64,000 nt of DNA from Paenibacillus piscarius (GCF_022234545.1 NZ_JAIEUI010000017.1:1-64000); one strand, 5' to 3'; positions 36,286-44,523 are shown, counted from the first letter of the stretch. Numbers and translations: made by a program. The notes: generated by a model not told the origin, from the sequence alone.

Positions 36286-38558
36286 TGGGGGCCTATTTTC
36301 ATCCGCGTCACTCTATCGTCCGCACAGCCGGAGAGCACACGGAAGCAATACTTGCCATCATAGCGAACCGCTATATTGGTGCGAATCCGCCGCAGCCTCC
36401 GGTCTATCGCGTGCATCTGGAAGACAGCTTCCCGCGGCTGGCGGATTGCCGGTACGAGATGAACCTGAAGGAGCGGCTGCCTGAGCTGGAGGACGGGGAA
36501 TTTGTCTATGCCTGGGGGAAGCTGTGGAGCGATGCAGACAGCGAAATCCCGCTCGCGCTCAGCTGTTTCGGTCCGGTGACAGTCTATGTTGGCGGCGTTG
36601 CCGTGTTCGTGTCCAATCTGAACGACGATGTGTTCCCGGACCGTAAGGCGTTTTTTCGCACCGGACTGAAGGCAGGCTGGAATCACTTCCTGCTGGAATG
36701 CACCGCCGTCGGGACCGGGTGCGGCGGGATTTTTGGCACCGGGAGCGTGAAGGGGGCGCCGCTGCATTTTTTGGCCCCGACTGCGGAGCGCAGCGGCTGC
36801 GAGGGCTGGATCTACAGCGCGCCGCAGCGGAGCAGGTGGGCGCTGCAGCCGGAGGCTGGGGAGGCCGCCGAAGCTGTGCTGGCGGCCCGCTGTGTCTGGT
36901 ATCCGGCGGCCGGATGGCCGGATACCCAGGCGCAGAGCGGGAACCTCGCGCGCGTGCTCGGCGCGGTGCCCGGCGCAGCGGCGCTGGCCTGGAGCCGGCT
37001 GGCGGTGAGCGCGCCGGGCGGCACTGACGTCCGGCTGAGTCTGCGCAGCCGGGATGTAGCGGCACTCATGGTCTATGTGGATGGCAAGCTTGCTGCCATC
37101 CACTCTGAGGAGAGTGCCGGCCTTGAGTGCCGGCTGCCGCTGAGCTTCGGCAGCCATGACGTGCTGGTCGAGGCCGTGTGCGGCGGCCACGACTGGGGCT
37201 TCCGCCTGGAAGCGGCGGAAGCAGCTCCCCGTGTCCCCGTAGGAGACACGGGGGAGGGCTCCACCAGCACAGTGAAGCTGGTGAGTCCCTACCCGGTGGA
37301 AGGGCAGACCGGACCATGGCTGTACCTGGGCCCTTTTCAGCAATCGGCGGCACCGCAGCCGCTGGAAGCAGCTTCTATGGATGCTCCCTTCGGGGAAGGG
37401 GCAGAGGAATGCTTTTGGCGGGTGGACCGTCCTGGCGGCGCAGTCAGGCCCTATCTGGAGAGTGTGCTGTACGGGCGCTGGAATTATCCGCTGGGGGTGA
37501 CCCTTTATGGTCTGCTGCGTACCGGTAAGGCTCTGGGCGATCTTCATTATTCCGCTTATGCCAGAGAACATATTGAGCAGTGCACCCGGCTTCATGCGTA
37601 TTCGCTCTGGGACCGCAGCCGCTACGGAGCTCCGGGGATCAACCAGCAGCTGGCACTTATGGATTCGCTGGATGACTGCGGCTCCTTCGGTGCTACGATG
37701 CTGGCGGCCCATGCAGAACAGCCGCTCCATGGAGCGCCCGAAACAGCGGCGTATATCGCCCGGTACATTCATGCGACGCAGTCCCGCGATGAGGAGGGGG
37801 CGCTCTACCGGACACGGGGCACCACCGATTTCATGCAAGGCACGATGTGGTGCGATGATTTGTATATGAGCACCCCGTTCCTGAGCCGGTATTATCTGCT
37901 GACAGGAGATACCGCTTATCTGGAGGATGCAGTGTCACAGTTTCTCCATTACCGTAACCGGCTGTTTCAGCCGGAGCTTGGCATTATGCATCATGTGTAT
38001 GACTACAAATTCGGCAAGCCGAACGGAGTAGCCTGGGGCAGAGGCAACGGCTGGGTGCTGTTCTCGCTGACGGAGCTGCTGGAGGTACTGCCCGAGCAGC
38101 ATCCGCAGCGCGAAGAACTGCTGGATTACTACCGGCGGCTGTGCGAAGGGTATATACGGCTGCAGGACGCCGCAGGATTATGGCATCAGGTGCTGACTGA
38201 TCCCGAATCTTATGCGGAGGCATCCTGCTCGTCGATGTTTGTGTATGCTTTTGCCCGCGGCGTGCGCAGAGGCTGGCTGACAGAGCCAGACCCATATGTC
38301 GAAGCAGCGCTGCGCGGCTGGACGGCGCTGGCCGAATACTGCATCGACGATCAGGGGAACGTCTATGGCGTCTGCCGGGGCTCGGGGTATTCCTTTAACC
38401 AACTATATTACAAGGAACAGCTCACCTGGCAGCTCAACGATACTCACGGAATCGGCATTGTGCTGCTGGCCGGTATTGAAGCGCTTGAGCTCAGGCGGGA
38501 GCTGGAGGCCGAAATGAAAGGGATAAATCCCATTGGTGCAGCTAAAAGTAGGCAGTGA
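36285..38558 (+). CDS. GH105 unsaturated rhamnogalacturonyl hydrolase with extra N-terminal domain
   Basis: Cytoplasmic enzyme of 757 residues; typical YteR/YesR proteins are about 370. The C-terminal alpha/alpha barrel (about 390-750) has LDDCGSFGATML, the catalytic region MWCDDLYMSTPF (Asp524/525), AWGRGNGWVLFS and LWHQVLTD, as expected for removing unsaturated galacturonate from rhamnogalacturonan disaccharides. The first 380 residues form an extra beta-rich region that may bind substrate. It starts within the FG-GAP stop (TGATG); a GTG at 36282 is an alternative. The last 18 or so codons and the stop fall in an intergenic repeat array, so the C-terminal tail is probably not native to the family. 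Confidence 0.88.
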   Translation: MGAYFHPRHSIVRTAGEHTEAILAIIANRYIGANPPQPPVYRVHLEDSFPRLADCRYEMNLKERLPELEDGEFVYAWGKLWSDADSEIPLALSCFGPVTVYVGGVAVFVSNLNDDVFPDRKAFFRTGLKAGWNHFLLECTAVGTGCGGIFGTGSVKGAPLHFLAPTAERSGCEGWIYSAPQRSRWALQPEAGEAAEAVLAARCVWYPAAGWPDTQAQSGNLARVLGAVPGAAALAWSRLAVSAPGGTDVRLSLRSRDVAALMVYVDGKLAAIHSEESAGLECRLPLSFGSHDVLVEAVCGGHDWGFRLEAAEAAPRVPVGDTGEGSTSTVKLVSPYPVEGQTGPWLYLGPFQQSAAPQPLEAASMDAPFGEGAEECFWRVDRPGGAVRPYLESVLYGRWNYPLGVTLYGLLRTGKALGDLHYSAYAREHIEQCTRLHAYSLWDRSRYGAPGINQQLALMDSLDDCGSFGATMLAAHAEQPLHGAPETAAYIARYIHATQSRDEEGALYRTRGTTDFMQGTMWCDDLYMSTPFLSRYYLLTGDTAYLEDAVSQFLHYRNRLFQPELGIMHHVYDYKFGKPNGVAWGRGNGWVLFSLTELLEVLPEQHPQREELLDYYRRLCEGYIRLQDAAGLWHQVLTDPESYAEASCSSMFVYAFARGVRRGWLTEPDPYVEAALRGWTALAEYCIDDQGNVYGVCRGSGYSFNQLYYKEQLTWQLNDTHGIGIVLLAGIEALELRRELEAEMKGINPIGAAKSRQ

Positions 38559-38632
38559 GCAGAAATGAAAGGGATAAATCCCTCTGAAACAGCTGGGAAT
38601 GGGCAATGGGCCGAAATCAAAGGGATAAATCC
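38511..38632. repeat. Array of three 51-bp units (GGGATAAATCCC family), first inside GH105 coding end
   Basis: GAAATnAAAGGGATAAATCC recurs with GGGAT at 38520, 38571 and 38622, exactly 51 bp apart. The core AGGGATAAATCCCT is a near-perfect palindrome. The same element occurs at 18150-18320. The first unit is translated as the end of the GH105 protein. Confidence 0.88.
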
Positions 38633-38654
38633 CTCTGAGCCGTCAGCAGGAGGA

Positions 38655-38886
38655 GCACAAGTGCACCTGAATACGTGAATAGTTGGCAGAACGAGCGAAT
38701 GAAGCGAATGAAGGGCATTAGTGCACCAGAATTTATGAATAGTTGGCGGAATGAGCGAATGAAGAGCATTAGTGCACCAGAATTCATGAATAGTTGGCGG
38801 AACGAGCAAATGAAGAGCATTAGTGCACCAGAATTCGAGAATAGTTGGCTGAACGAGCGAATGAAGAGCATTAGTGCACCAGAATT
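38655..38886. repeat. Array of five units, 51-bp period (GTGCACCAGAATT family)
   Basis: GTGCAC starts at 38661, 38721, 38772, 38823 and 38874. Spacing is 51 bp except the first, 60 bp, which is explained by a 9-bp duplication (AATGAAGCGAATGAAG) in unit one. Each unit also contains GAATAGTTGGCGGAACGAGC and GAAGAGCATTA. Open frames through it on the minus strand are repeats, not genes. The array sits between the convergent GH105 gene and the 59-residue gene. Confidence 0.92.
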
Positions 38887-38924
38887 CGCCATACCATAGC
38901 TGCCATAGCAGCCATAGCCACCAC

Positions 38925-38969
38925 GCAAAAACCCCGCAGGAGAGAATCCTCTTCCTGCGGGGTTTTTGC
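38925..38969. terminator. Bidirectional terminator after the pectin operon
   Basis: GCAAAAACCCCGCAGGA pairs with TCCTGCGGGGTTTTTGC, a perfect 17-bp stem with A and T tracts inside the stem, so it can stop transcription from both sides. It is 370 bases after the GH105 stop, beyond the repeat arrays. TTGCAATCGATGT is duplicated directly behind it (38966-38991). Confidence 0.92.
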
Positions 38970-39028
38970 AATCGATGTTTGCAATCGATGTGTACCTTAC
39001 AAATATGTAGCAGAGCCACGCAGTACAG

Positions 39029-39208
39029 TTAATCCTTATCGATCAGCTCCAGCTTTTCAAGGATCTTGAGGGTGGTTACCGCAGACAATTGAACAGCCAA
39101 TTGGATGCTGGCCTGACTGCTCTCATTCTGCTCCAAGGCAGCTTGGTTCTCGGATAACACTTCTTCCGTCACCTGCTGGATCAGACTTTTGACGATCTCA
39201 TTATTCAT
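39029..39208 (-). CDS. Small hypothetical protein, 59 residues
   Basis: The frame begins MNNEIVKSLIQQVTEEVL and ends LEKLELIDKD. It has a very strong ribosome site, GGAAGGAGG, before the ATG at 39208, and codon use is normal. The protein is acidic, helical and Gln/Ser-rich in the middle. I do not recognise a family. It lies downstream of the AraC-GH39 gene in the same direction, 64 bases after its stop, and could be co-transcribed. Confidence 0.65.
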   Translation of the reverse strand: MNNEIVKSLIQQVTEEVLSENQAALEQNESSQASIQLAVQLSAVTTLKILEKLELIDKD

Positions 39209-39272
39209 TACAGGCTCCTCCTTCCGAAATAAATAGTCTCATCCTATATTTCGGCCGGTTCCAGGATTTTAC

Positions 39273-41765
39273 TTAGCTACATGGGCCCGTCAGCTCAATC
39301 AGCCGGATCTCGAACGGCTCCAGGACCGCCTGGACGGGAAGGGTGCCCGAGGCCTGTACCCGTTGTCTGCCCAGCTTGGGGATGGAGATGCTGCGCAGGT
39401 AATCCATTTCCTCTGCAGAATTGCCCATCGCGCCGCCGAAGCTGCTCTCATTGTCGAAGGCGCTGCCGTGTTGCTGATTGACCAGATGCTCCACCAGCTC
39501 ATACGTCCCGTGCACCGGTGATAATTCCAGGTTGAATTCCTTACGTGTCTTCGCCGGGAAGTGGGAATAGCGCTCATAATAGGAGATGCTCAAGGATACC
39601 CCCTGGGCGTACACGTCGTCATAATGATGATAATTATGCAGCAGAATTTGATAGCCGGTCTGGGATCGGGTAATGAAATACCCGTCCCCGCTTGCGATCA
39701 GCTCATCACCCAGCCTGTTCAGGAACGTGAACGCATGATAGGACGGCTTCTTGATATTGTTGTAAGTGAACAAGCCAAGCCCTCCGTGAAACAGCTGCGG
39801 CGGCAGCAGATTCTCTTCATGCAGATCGGTCAGCAGCCAATAGCCGAAGGCATCCAGACGGTCGTAATTCTCGGTCAGGTTCTTGATGATATAGGACGAC
39901 TTGAAGCAGGTATCGCTCATCAGGTCTTTGTGGGAGACGGTGGAGTTCCATTCCGTCAAATACACCGGCAGCGCGTCCAGCCCGGACTCCAGCAGCCGCT
40001 GCTTCAGCCGGTCAATGAACTCCGTGAAGGAATGGCTCACCGGGCTGAGGTTCAGCTGGTTATCCTGGCCGTTGTAATTCCACAGATCGATATCATAATA
40101 ATGAATCGTAATGAAATCCGGCGTGCAGCCATGCTCCTTGCTGAAGGCGAGGAACTGAAACAGCCAATCCTCATTCTTATTGTAGGTAGAGAAGGCCGCA
40201 GGTCCCCCGAAGGGAATGGCCGGATCAATCTGCTTCACGGTGTCGTAGGTATTCTGATACAGCTCGTTGAAAATCCGGTCATTGCTGAACCCGAACAGCA
40301 GATTGGAGGAGCTGGGCTCATTCCATACACAGAACAGCCAGCTTCGGACCTCCTCCAGACCGTACCGCCGGATCAGATGGAGCGTAAGCGCCCGGATCAG
40401 CGCATTCCATTTGTCCATGCTTTTCGGGGGGCTGGTGTTAATCGAATGATAGAATACGGTCTTCTCCAGGTTGCTGGCCAGCTGCTTCGGCATGAAGGAG
40501 AACTGGACCAGCGGCTTCAGGCGGATCGAGAGCAGGAAGTCAAACACCATATCGATAAAATAAAAATTGTAGCTAACCCGCCCCTCGGCATCCTCGCTGT
40601 ATACCATCATGTCATCATCCAGCAGGCTGTGCATCTTGATGTACCGGAAGCCAATCTCCTCCTGCGCCGTCCGCAGCGCCTGCTGTACTCCGGCCAGCAG
40701 CACCTCCTTGGCCCGGCTGACCCCGATGAAGTTCTTGAATGTGTGACGAAGCGTCACACCCGGCTCCGCCGCCGGAACCTCAATCACGGGGGTTCTGCTG
40801 CTCCCCACATGCTCCGGCAGCTGAACCGGCGCTGCCTCCAGATTCTCCTCAATGAAGGCATGGATGTCTTCATAATACGAAAGTGGTTCATCCTGATAAT
40901 AATTCACCGATTTCTCCTTGGTCGCCTCGATGCTTCCCAGCGTTACGCCTGCGTTCTTCTTCCTCCAGGCACTGGGCAGCTCCCCGTATTTCTCGGTGAA
41001 GGCGACCACGAAGGAGCGGACATTGGGGAAGCCGTTCTGGGCGGCCACCTTATCGATGGTCAGCGCCTCGTTCAACAGGTCGTTGACGGCATGATGCAGC
41101 CGGATGTCCTTCAGATAATCGCTGAACGACATCCCCATGCTGTGCTTGAAGTACTTCGATAAATAGGGTACGGACAGGAATTCGGCTTTGGCCATGCTCT
41201 GCAGCGAAATCGGGTCCCCGTACTTGCTGTTGATGTAGTCAAGAATACGGCTGATCCGGTCCAGGTTCTCCTGGGAATAGCTCTGGACATCCTTCTCGTC
41301 ACTGCTGAAGCTGGAGCACAGCTCGTAGATCAGCTCATAGACAAGAGAGACATTTTTCAGATCGATATATTCGTTGGAATGGATATTGTATTTGAGAATC
41401 TTAGCCACGATCCGCTTCAGGTTCTGAAACCGTTCGGGGTTGCCGGAGCGGGCTGAATTGCAGTCGTAGTAGATTTTCTGAATATCCATGGTCACTTCCT
41501 TCAGCAGCTCCAGCTTGATCTGCAGGGCGATCATCGTTGCATTCTCGGCATGAAGCTCATGGACCGCATTGGAATTAATCAGAATAATATCGCCGGGGCC
41601 AAGCTCGTAGGTCATGTTATTAACGGTAATCTGCACCTGGCCCTTCATGTTGACGATCAGCTCCAGGGACTGGTGCCAGTGACGGTTGACATGTCCAATC
41701 CGGTGCAGGAAGAATTTAATCGGCAGATGCTTGGGGAAGGATATGACTTCGTGGCGGTATTCCAT
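39273..41765 (-). CDS. AraC-type regulator fused to a GH39 (beta-xylosidase-like) glycosidase domain
   Basis: Cytoplasmic 830-residue fusion. An N-terminal cupin (about 10-90; HWHQSLELIV, LGPGDIILI) is followed by an AraC helix-turn-helix pair (about 168-270; LSVPYLSKYFKHSMGMSF, then VAAQNGFPNVRSFVVAF), a linker, and a GH39 barrel from about 335 to 760. The barrel keeps both catalytic glutamates: Glu483 in VWNEPSSSN (acid/base) and Glu605 in LTEWNST (nucleophile). The glycosidase part could sense xylosides, hydrolyse the inducer, or both. AAGGAGAG precedes the ATG. It is divergent from a sugar importer operon (41994 onward), which it probably controls. Confidence 0.9.
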   Translation of the reverse strand: MEYRHEVISFPKHLPIKFFLHRIGHVNRHWHQSLELIVNMKGQVQITVNNMTYELGPGDIILINSNAVHELHAENATMIALQIKLELLKEVTMDIQKIYYDCNSARSGNPERFQNLKRIVAKILKYNIHSNEYIDLKNVSLVYELIYELCSSFSSDEKDVQSYSQENLDRISRILDYINSKYGDPISLQSMAKAEFLSVPYLSKYFKHSMGMSFSDYLKDIRLHHAVNDLLNEALTIDKVAAQNGFPNVRSFVVAFTEKYGELPSAWRKKNAGVTLGSIEATKEKSVNYYQDEPLSYYEDIHAFIEENLEAAPVQLPEHVGSSRTPVIEVPAAEPGVTLRHTFKNFIGVSRAKEVLLAGVQQALRTAQEEIGFRYIKMHSLLDDDMMVYSEDAEGRVSYNFYFIDMVFDFLLSIRLKPLVQFSFMPKQLASNLEKTVFYHSINTSPPKSMDKWNALIRALTLHLIRRYGLEEVRSWLFCVWNEPSSSNLLFGFSNDRIFNELYQNTYDTVKQIDPAIPFGGPAAFSTYNKNEDWLFQFLAFSKEHGCTPDFITIHYYDIDLWNYNGQDNQLNLSPVSHSFTEFIDRLKQRLLESGLDALPVYLTEWNSTVSHKDLMSDTCFKSSYIIKNLTENYDRLDAFGYWLLTDLHEENLLPPQLFHGGLGLFTYNNIKKPSYHAFTFLNRLGDELIASGDGYFITRSQTGYQILLHNYHHYDDVYAQGVSLSISYYERYSHFPAKTRKEFNLELSPVHGTYELVEHLVNQQHGSAFDNESSFGGAMGNSAEEMDYLRSISIPKLGRQRVQASGTLPVQAVLEPFEIRLIELTGPCS

Positions 41766-41853
41766 GAAAGCTCTCCTTGGGATAGATGTATTTTTTAATC
41801 TGATGCAGGTTCAAGAGGTGCAAATATTTAATTAGAATACTCCGAATTTTAAG

Positions 41854-41859
41854 TATAAT
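41854..41859 (+). promoter_or_regulatory. Probable -10 box for the xyloside-type operon
   Basis: TATAAT at 41854-41859 with TTAGAA 16 bp upstream (41832-41837) as a weak -35, a pattern expected for an activator-dependent promoter. On the other strand TATAAT (41874-41879) could serve the AraC-GH39 gene. Confidence 0.4.
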
Positions 41860-41901
41860 GCACTGTTTCCATCATTATAGGTTAAAAATATGCTCAAATC
41901 T

Positions 41902-41922
41902 AGTTAAGACGTACAGTTAAGA
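41902..41922. promoter_or_regulatory. Direct repeat AGTTAAGA in the AraC-GH39 / importer divergent region
   Basis: AGTTAAGA occurs at 41902-41909 and 41915-41922, a 13-bp spacing. Direct repeats are a common site form for AraC-type proteins, and the regulator gene is adjacent. No experiment or second copy supports it. Confidence 0.35.
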
Positions 41923-41957
41923 TTAGTGATGGGACATGTTACGATAGGTGCATGGGA

Positions 41958-41971
41958 GGTAAGCGATATCA
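41958..41971. promoter_or_regulatory. Candidate cre (CcpA) site before the importer ATPase gene
   Basis: GGTAAGCGATATCA matches 12 of 14 positions of the cre consensus. It overlaps a possible ribosome site (GGGAGG) for an upstream start at 41973. Placement just before the first gene of a sugar operon suits catabolite repression. Confidence 0.4.
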
Positions 41972-41993
41972 TATGGCAAAAGGGATGTTGGAC

Positions 41994-43517
41994 ATGGAAA
42001 AGCAAGTGTTTCTCGAGGCCAGGCAGTTAAGCAAACGCTTCAATGAGGTCACCGCTGTGAATCAGGTCAGTCTGAGCATCAGGCGGGGGGAGATTCGCGG
42101 ACTGATCGGTGAGAACGGTTCAGGTAAGTCTACCATATCGGCGATGATCAGCGGGTTGCTCCCGGCTTCCGGCGGTGATATGCGGATCGAAGGCGCTGCT
42201 TACCAGCCGAAGAGCTCGCTGGATGCCAGAGCACACCAAATTTCAATGATTGTGCAGGAGACAGGTACGATTCCCGAGCTCTCGATCGCAGAGAATATTT
42301 TTCTGGGGGAAGAGAAACGGTTTGTGAAGCGGGGGATGGTTGATCATAGACAGATGAACCGGGAGGCGCAGCGGGCGCTGGCCTCCATCGGGCTTGAGGA
42401 GATGGATGTCACCCGGCCGATGGCTCTGCTGGGCTTTGAACAGAGGAAGCTGATTGAGATTGCAAGGGCTTTGTATTATGAACCCTCCCTCTTTATTGTC
42501 GATGAGACCACAACAGCATTGTCCCATGAAGGCAGGGTGCTGATCCACCAGATCATGCGCAGGCTCAGAGACCAGAACAAGGCCGTATTATTTATTTCCC
42601 ATGACCTCCCTGAGCTGATGGATGTGTGTGATGTGTTGACGGTCATGCGGGACGGCAGTCTGATTACTTCTATTGATAAATCCGAATTCGATGAAGAGCA
42701 TATCAAGCAGTCGATGGTGGGCCGGGTGATTGAAGGGAACTATTACCGGACCGATGATGACGGCTCCTATGGCAGTCAGGTGATGATGTCCGTCAAAAAT
42801 GTCAGCGCTTCTATTCTTCAGGACATTGAGCTTACGCTGCATGAGGGCGAGATTCTGGGCATCGGCGGACTGTCGGGCAGCGGAATGCATGAGCTGGGCA
42901 AATTAATGTACGGCGGGCTGAAGCCGGAGCGCGGAGAGGTCCTAGTCTATCACCGGGAAGAGGGAGGAGGTCCGCTGGTTCCCCGGGTGCTGAACAGCAT
43001 GAAGACTGCGATCGACTGCGGAATCGGATATGTCTCCAAGGACAGGGACAAAGAGACACTGATTATGGAAGCCTCGATCAAGGACAACCTGGTGCTGTCC
43101 GCGCTGGACCAGCTTTCGCGGTTTGGCCTGATCCTGCCCGGAGCCGAGAAGCGTTTTGCCGGGAAGCAGATGGAGGAGCTGAAGATCAAGGCCAGCAGCA
43201 TGAACCAGCGGGTCGGAGAGTTATCGGGCGGGAACAAGCAGAAGGTCTCTTTTGGCAAATGGATCGGAAATCAGTCAAGGATTCTGATTCTGGACAGCCC
43301 TACCCGGGGTGTGGACGTAGGGGTGAAGACTACGATGTATCAGCTGCTCTATTCGCTGAAGCTGGAGGGGTACTCTATTCTGATGATTTCGGAGGAGCTG
43401 CCTGAGCTGATCGGCATGAGCGACCGGATTCTGATGATGAAGGACGGCCGGATCCGCAAGGAATTCTCCCGGACCGAACCACTCACGGAAGCGATGCTCA
43501 TCGGGCACATGATTTAG
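41994..43517 (+). CDS. ABC sugar importer ATP-binding protein (RbsA/XylG type, two cassettes)
   Basis: ATPase of 507 residues with two cassettes. Cassette one has Walker A GENGSGKST and Walker B LFIVDETTTAL. Cassette two has a degenerate Walker A (GGLSGSGMHELG), as is usual for this family, signature LSGGNKQKVSFGKW and Walker B ILILDSPTRGVD. The start MEKQVFLEARQLSKRF at 41994 follows AAAAGGG nine bases upstream and gives the normal short N-terminus; in-frame ATGs at 41952 and 41973 are alternatives. It energises the permeases encoded at 43537 and 45694. Confidence 0.93.
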   Translation: MEKQVFLEARQLSKRFNEVTAVNQVSLSIRRGEIRGLIGENGSGKSTISAMISGLLPASGGDMRIEGAAYQPKSSLDARAHQISMIVQETGTIPELSIAENIFLGEEKRFVKRGMVDHRQMNREAQRALASIGLEEMDVTRPMALLGFEQRKLIEIARALYYEPSLFIVDETTTALSHEGRVLIHQIMRRLRDQNKAVLFISHDLPELMDVCDVLTVMRDGSLITSIDKSEFDEEHIKQSMVGRVIEGNYYRTDDDGSYGSQVMMSVKNVSASILQDIELTLHEGEILGIGGLSGSGMHELGKLMYGGLKPERGEVLVYHREEGGGPLVPRVLNSMKTAIDCGIGYVSKDRDKETLIMEASIKDNLVLSALDQLSRFGLILPGAEKRFAGKQMEELKIKASSMNQRVGELSGGNKQKVSFGKWIGNQSRILILDSPTRGVDVGVKTTMYQLLYSLKLEGYSILMISEELPELIGMSDRILMMKDGRIRKEFSRTEPLTEAMLIGHMI

Positions 43518-43536
43518 AACAAAAGGCGGGTTCTTA

Positions 43537-44490
43537 ATGAAACAGGTCTTGAACAAACACAAACATACGCTTATCCAGTACGCAGGCTTGGCGCTGGTCA
43601 TTATCATCTTTGCAGCCTGGACCGGGGGCGACCTGCTCTCCGGCTTCAATCTGCGGACCATTATCAAGCAGCTGGCAGTATTATTTACCATTGCGGTAGG
43701 GTTGGTTTTTATTTTCTCGCACGGGGGCATGGATATCTCGGTTGGCGCAGTGATGGCGCTCAGCTCGATGGCCGCTATCTTTACACTGAATGCGGGTGCG
43801 CCGCTCATCATCGGAATTCTGGCAGCGGTTGCCGTATCGGTCCTGTGCTACCTGCTGAATATTCTGATTGCGATTCAGTTTGGTCTGATGTCAGTCATTG
43901 CCTCGCTGTCGGTCATGTTCATTGCCAGGGGGCTGGTAACCTACCAGGTATCGACGGCTACGGAGAAGCTTGGCGTGAAAGATTCGGAGCAGCTTCGGAT
44001 GCTGGGCCGGAATATTCCGTTTATCCTGATTCTTCTGGCCGTGATCGGTATAGCGGGGATCGTGCTGTTCCACTACACCAAGATCGGCAAGCACAGCCGG
44101 GCGGTCGGAGATAATCCGCAGGCAGCCATGCAGAGCGGAGTCCAGGTGCGGAAGACCAAGATTACCGGCTACGCTATCGCAGGCCTGCTGGTGGGCTTCG
44201 CCTCCATATTATCGCTGGCCCGTTCCACCGTCATCAGTGAGAATACAGGGGCTGGCATGGAGATGGATGTCATTGTGGCCCTGATCCTTGGCGGACTGTC
44301 GCTGAACGGCGGGAGTAAGGCGAGGATGAGCTCGGCAATCGTCGGCAGTATTACGTATATTGTGCTCAACAATGGTCTGGTTATGGTAGGTGTGCCGACG
44401 GAGGTGGTGTCTTTGGTGAAGGGAGTCGTCTTCCTGCTTGTGGTCTTCCTGCTGCTGAAGCGGCCGTCATCTGAGGTCATGCCCCGGTAA
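43537..44490 (+). CDS. ABC sugar importer permease (RbsC/XylH type), first
   Basis: Membrane protein of 317 residues with eight to ten hydrophobic segments. Family motifs visible are FIFSHGGMDISVGAVMALSS near 64, and GEN-like TVISENTGAGMEMDVIVALI-LGGLSLNGGS near 230. GGCGGG lies before the ATG. It is 19 bases after the ATPase gene. A second permease of the same family lies after the binding-protein gene, so the channel may be a heterodimer. Confidence 0.92.
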   Translation: MKQVLNKHKHTLIQYAGLALVIIIFAAWTGGDLLSGFNLRTIIKQLAVLFTIAVGLVFIFSHGGMDISVGAVMALSSMAAIFTLNAGAPLIIGILAAVAVSVLCYLLNILIAIQFGLMSVIASLSVMFIARGLVTYQVSTATEKLGVKDSEQLRMLGRNIPFILILLAVIGIAGIVLFHYTKIGKHSRAVGDNPQAAMQSGVQVRKTKITGYAIAGLLVGFASILSLARSTVISENTGAGMEMDVIVALILGGLSLNGGSKARMSSAIVGSITYIVLNNGLVMVGVPTEVVSLVKGVVFLLVVFLLLKRPSSEVMPR

Positions 44491-44523
44491 AGTCATATAT
44501 TTTATATAAAAGAGGGATCAATC

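Noticed and set aside
38675..38899. Plus-strand frame of 74 residues
   Set aside because: Same array, other frame; no ribosome site.
38617..39019. Minus-strand frames of 103 and 191 residues with repeated Cys/Trp-like motifs
   Set aside because: They are translations of the GTGCAC 51-bp array and extend into the GH105 end; no start signal or coding character.
39561..41162. 533-residue plus-strand frame inside the AraC-GH39 gene
   Set aside because: Antisense shadow; no domain resemblance, and the minus-strand gene has complete catalytic and HTH motifs.
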